From Alphaproteobacteria bacterium (GTDB lineage: Bacteria; Pseudomonadota; Alphaproteobacteria; Rhodospirillales; Rhodospirillaceae), in NCBI GenBank assembly GCA_015228695.1, contig JADGDA010000157.1, positions 1-6,089 of the forward strand: a stretch of DNA of 6,089 nucleotides, read 5' to 3'. The notes below the pieces were generated by a model. That model ran no database searches, was not told the DNA's origin, and saw only the letters and a program-made list of their open reading frames with translations. The position numbers and the translations under genes are program-made. Positions 5,997-6,089 of the stretch are shown one piece after another. The stretch's first letter is position 1; each line of letters starts with the position of its first letter.

Positions 5997-6044
5997 GGCA
6001 CGCGCACGGGCACGAAGCAATAACGGGACGTTCGGGACTCTTTC

Positions 6045-6089
6045 ATGAAGTATGTGATCATCGGCAATGGGATCATCGCTCTCTCCACA
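6045..6089 (+). CDS. Probable FAD-dependent oxidoreductase (first 15 codons)
   Basis: Only MKYVIIGNGIIALST is visible before the window ends. A short beta-strand at the extreme N terminus followed by GNGIIA fits the dinucleotide-binding GxGxxG/A turn, where the ADP part of FAD or NAD binds. The following Leu-Ser-Thr is typical of DAO-type flavin oxidoreductases (GAGIIGLST). The cofactor, substrate and length cannot be judged. The upstream GGGAC is a weak ribosome site, so the start rests mainly on the motif being at the right distance from the Met. It is divergent from the HAD gene and could continue the same pathway as a sugar or amino-acid oxidising step. Confidence 0.7.
   Translation, partial: MKYVIIGNGIIALST

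Noticed and set aside
5996..6011. Perfect sigma-54 -24 element TGGCACG upstream of the oxidoreductase
   Set aside because: The -12 TTGC element is absent at the required distance; the nearest GC is one base off and sits in GGGC. Sigma-54 spacing is strict.
5991..6024. TAAA followed by GCAATAA-like sequence, considered as a flagellar sigma-28 promoter
   Set aside because: The second element matches GCCGATAA poorly and needs a wrong spacing and a one-base gap.

Overview
The window is about 6.1 kb of GC-rich, densely packed bacterial DNA. The strong G/C third-position bias and GGAGG-type ribosome sites suit a high-GC Gram-negative such as a proteobacterium, but there is no rRNA or marker gene, so the taxon cannot be fixed. 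I see no transposase, tRNA, CRISPR array or phage gene, and no stretch over 300 bases without a gene.

Layout. (1) Positions 1-527, plus strand: the 3' end of a Pro/Ala-rich, apparently disordered protein. It carries three copies of a short peptide, [M/L]SQ..(L/V)LAAL, resembling the CheY-binding N-terminal peptide of flagellar switch protein FliM. (2) 524-2587, minus: a cobalamin-binding radical SAM enzyme extended by a four-cysteine ribbon and a TPR region. (3) 2624-3811 (possibly to 3880), minus: a probable GT-B-type glycosyltransferase, 36 bases upstream of gene 2 and probably in its operon. (4) 3879-4544 and (5) 4571-5257, plus: two class I SAM-dependent methyltransferases in tandem. (6) 5254-5961, minus: a HAD-superfamily enzyme of the beta-phosphoglucomutase type. 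(7) 6045 to the window end, plus: the first 15 codons of a probable FAD-dependent oxidoreductase.

Taken together, a glycosyltransferase, two methyltransferases, a B12-radical SAM enzyme, a sugar-phosphate HAD enzyme and an oxidoreductase look like a locus that builds or decorates a glycan. The FliM-like peptides in gene 1 suggest, by inference only, that the glycan could belong to the flagellum or another motility structure.

Organisation is unusually tight. Both convergent pairs (genes 1/2 and 5/6) overlap by four bases at their stop codons, the second inside a perfect 12-bp palindrome. The divergent pair (genes 3/4) is separated by at most about 75 bases containing an imperfect dyad. The only other divergent spacer is 5962-6044, with an extended -10-like promoter candidate for gene 7. 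Genes 4 and 5 are joined by a T6 run at the gene 4 stop in a register that would permit a -1 fusion product.
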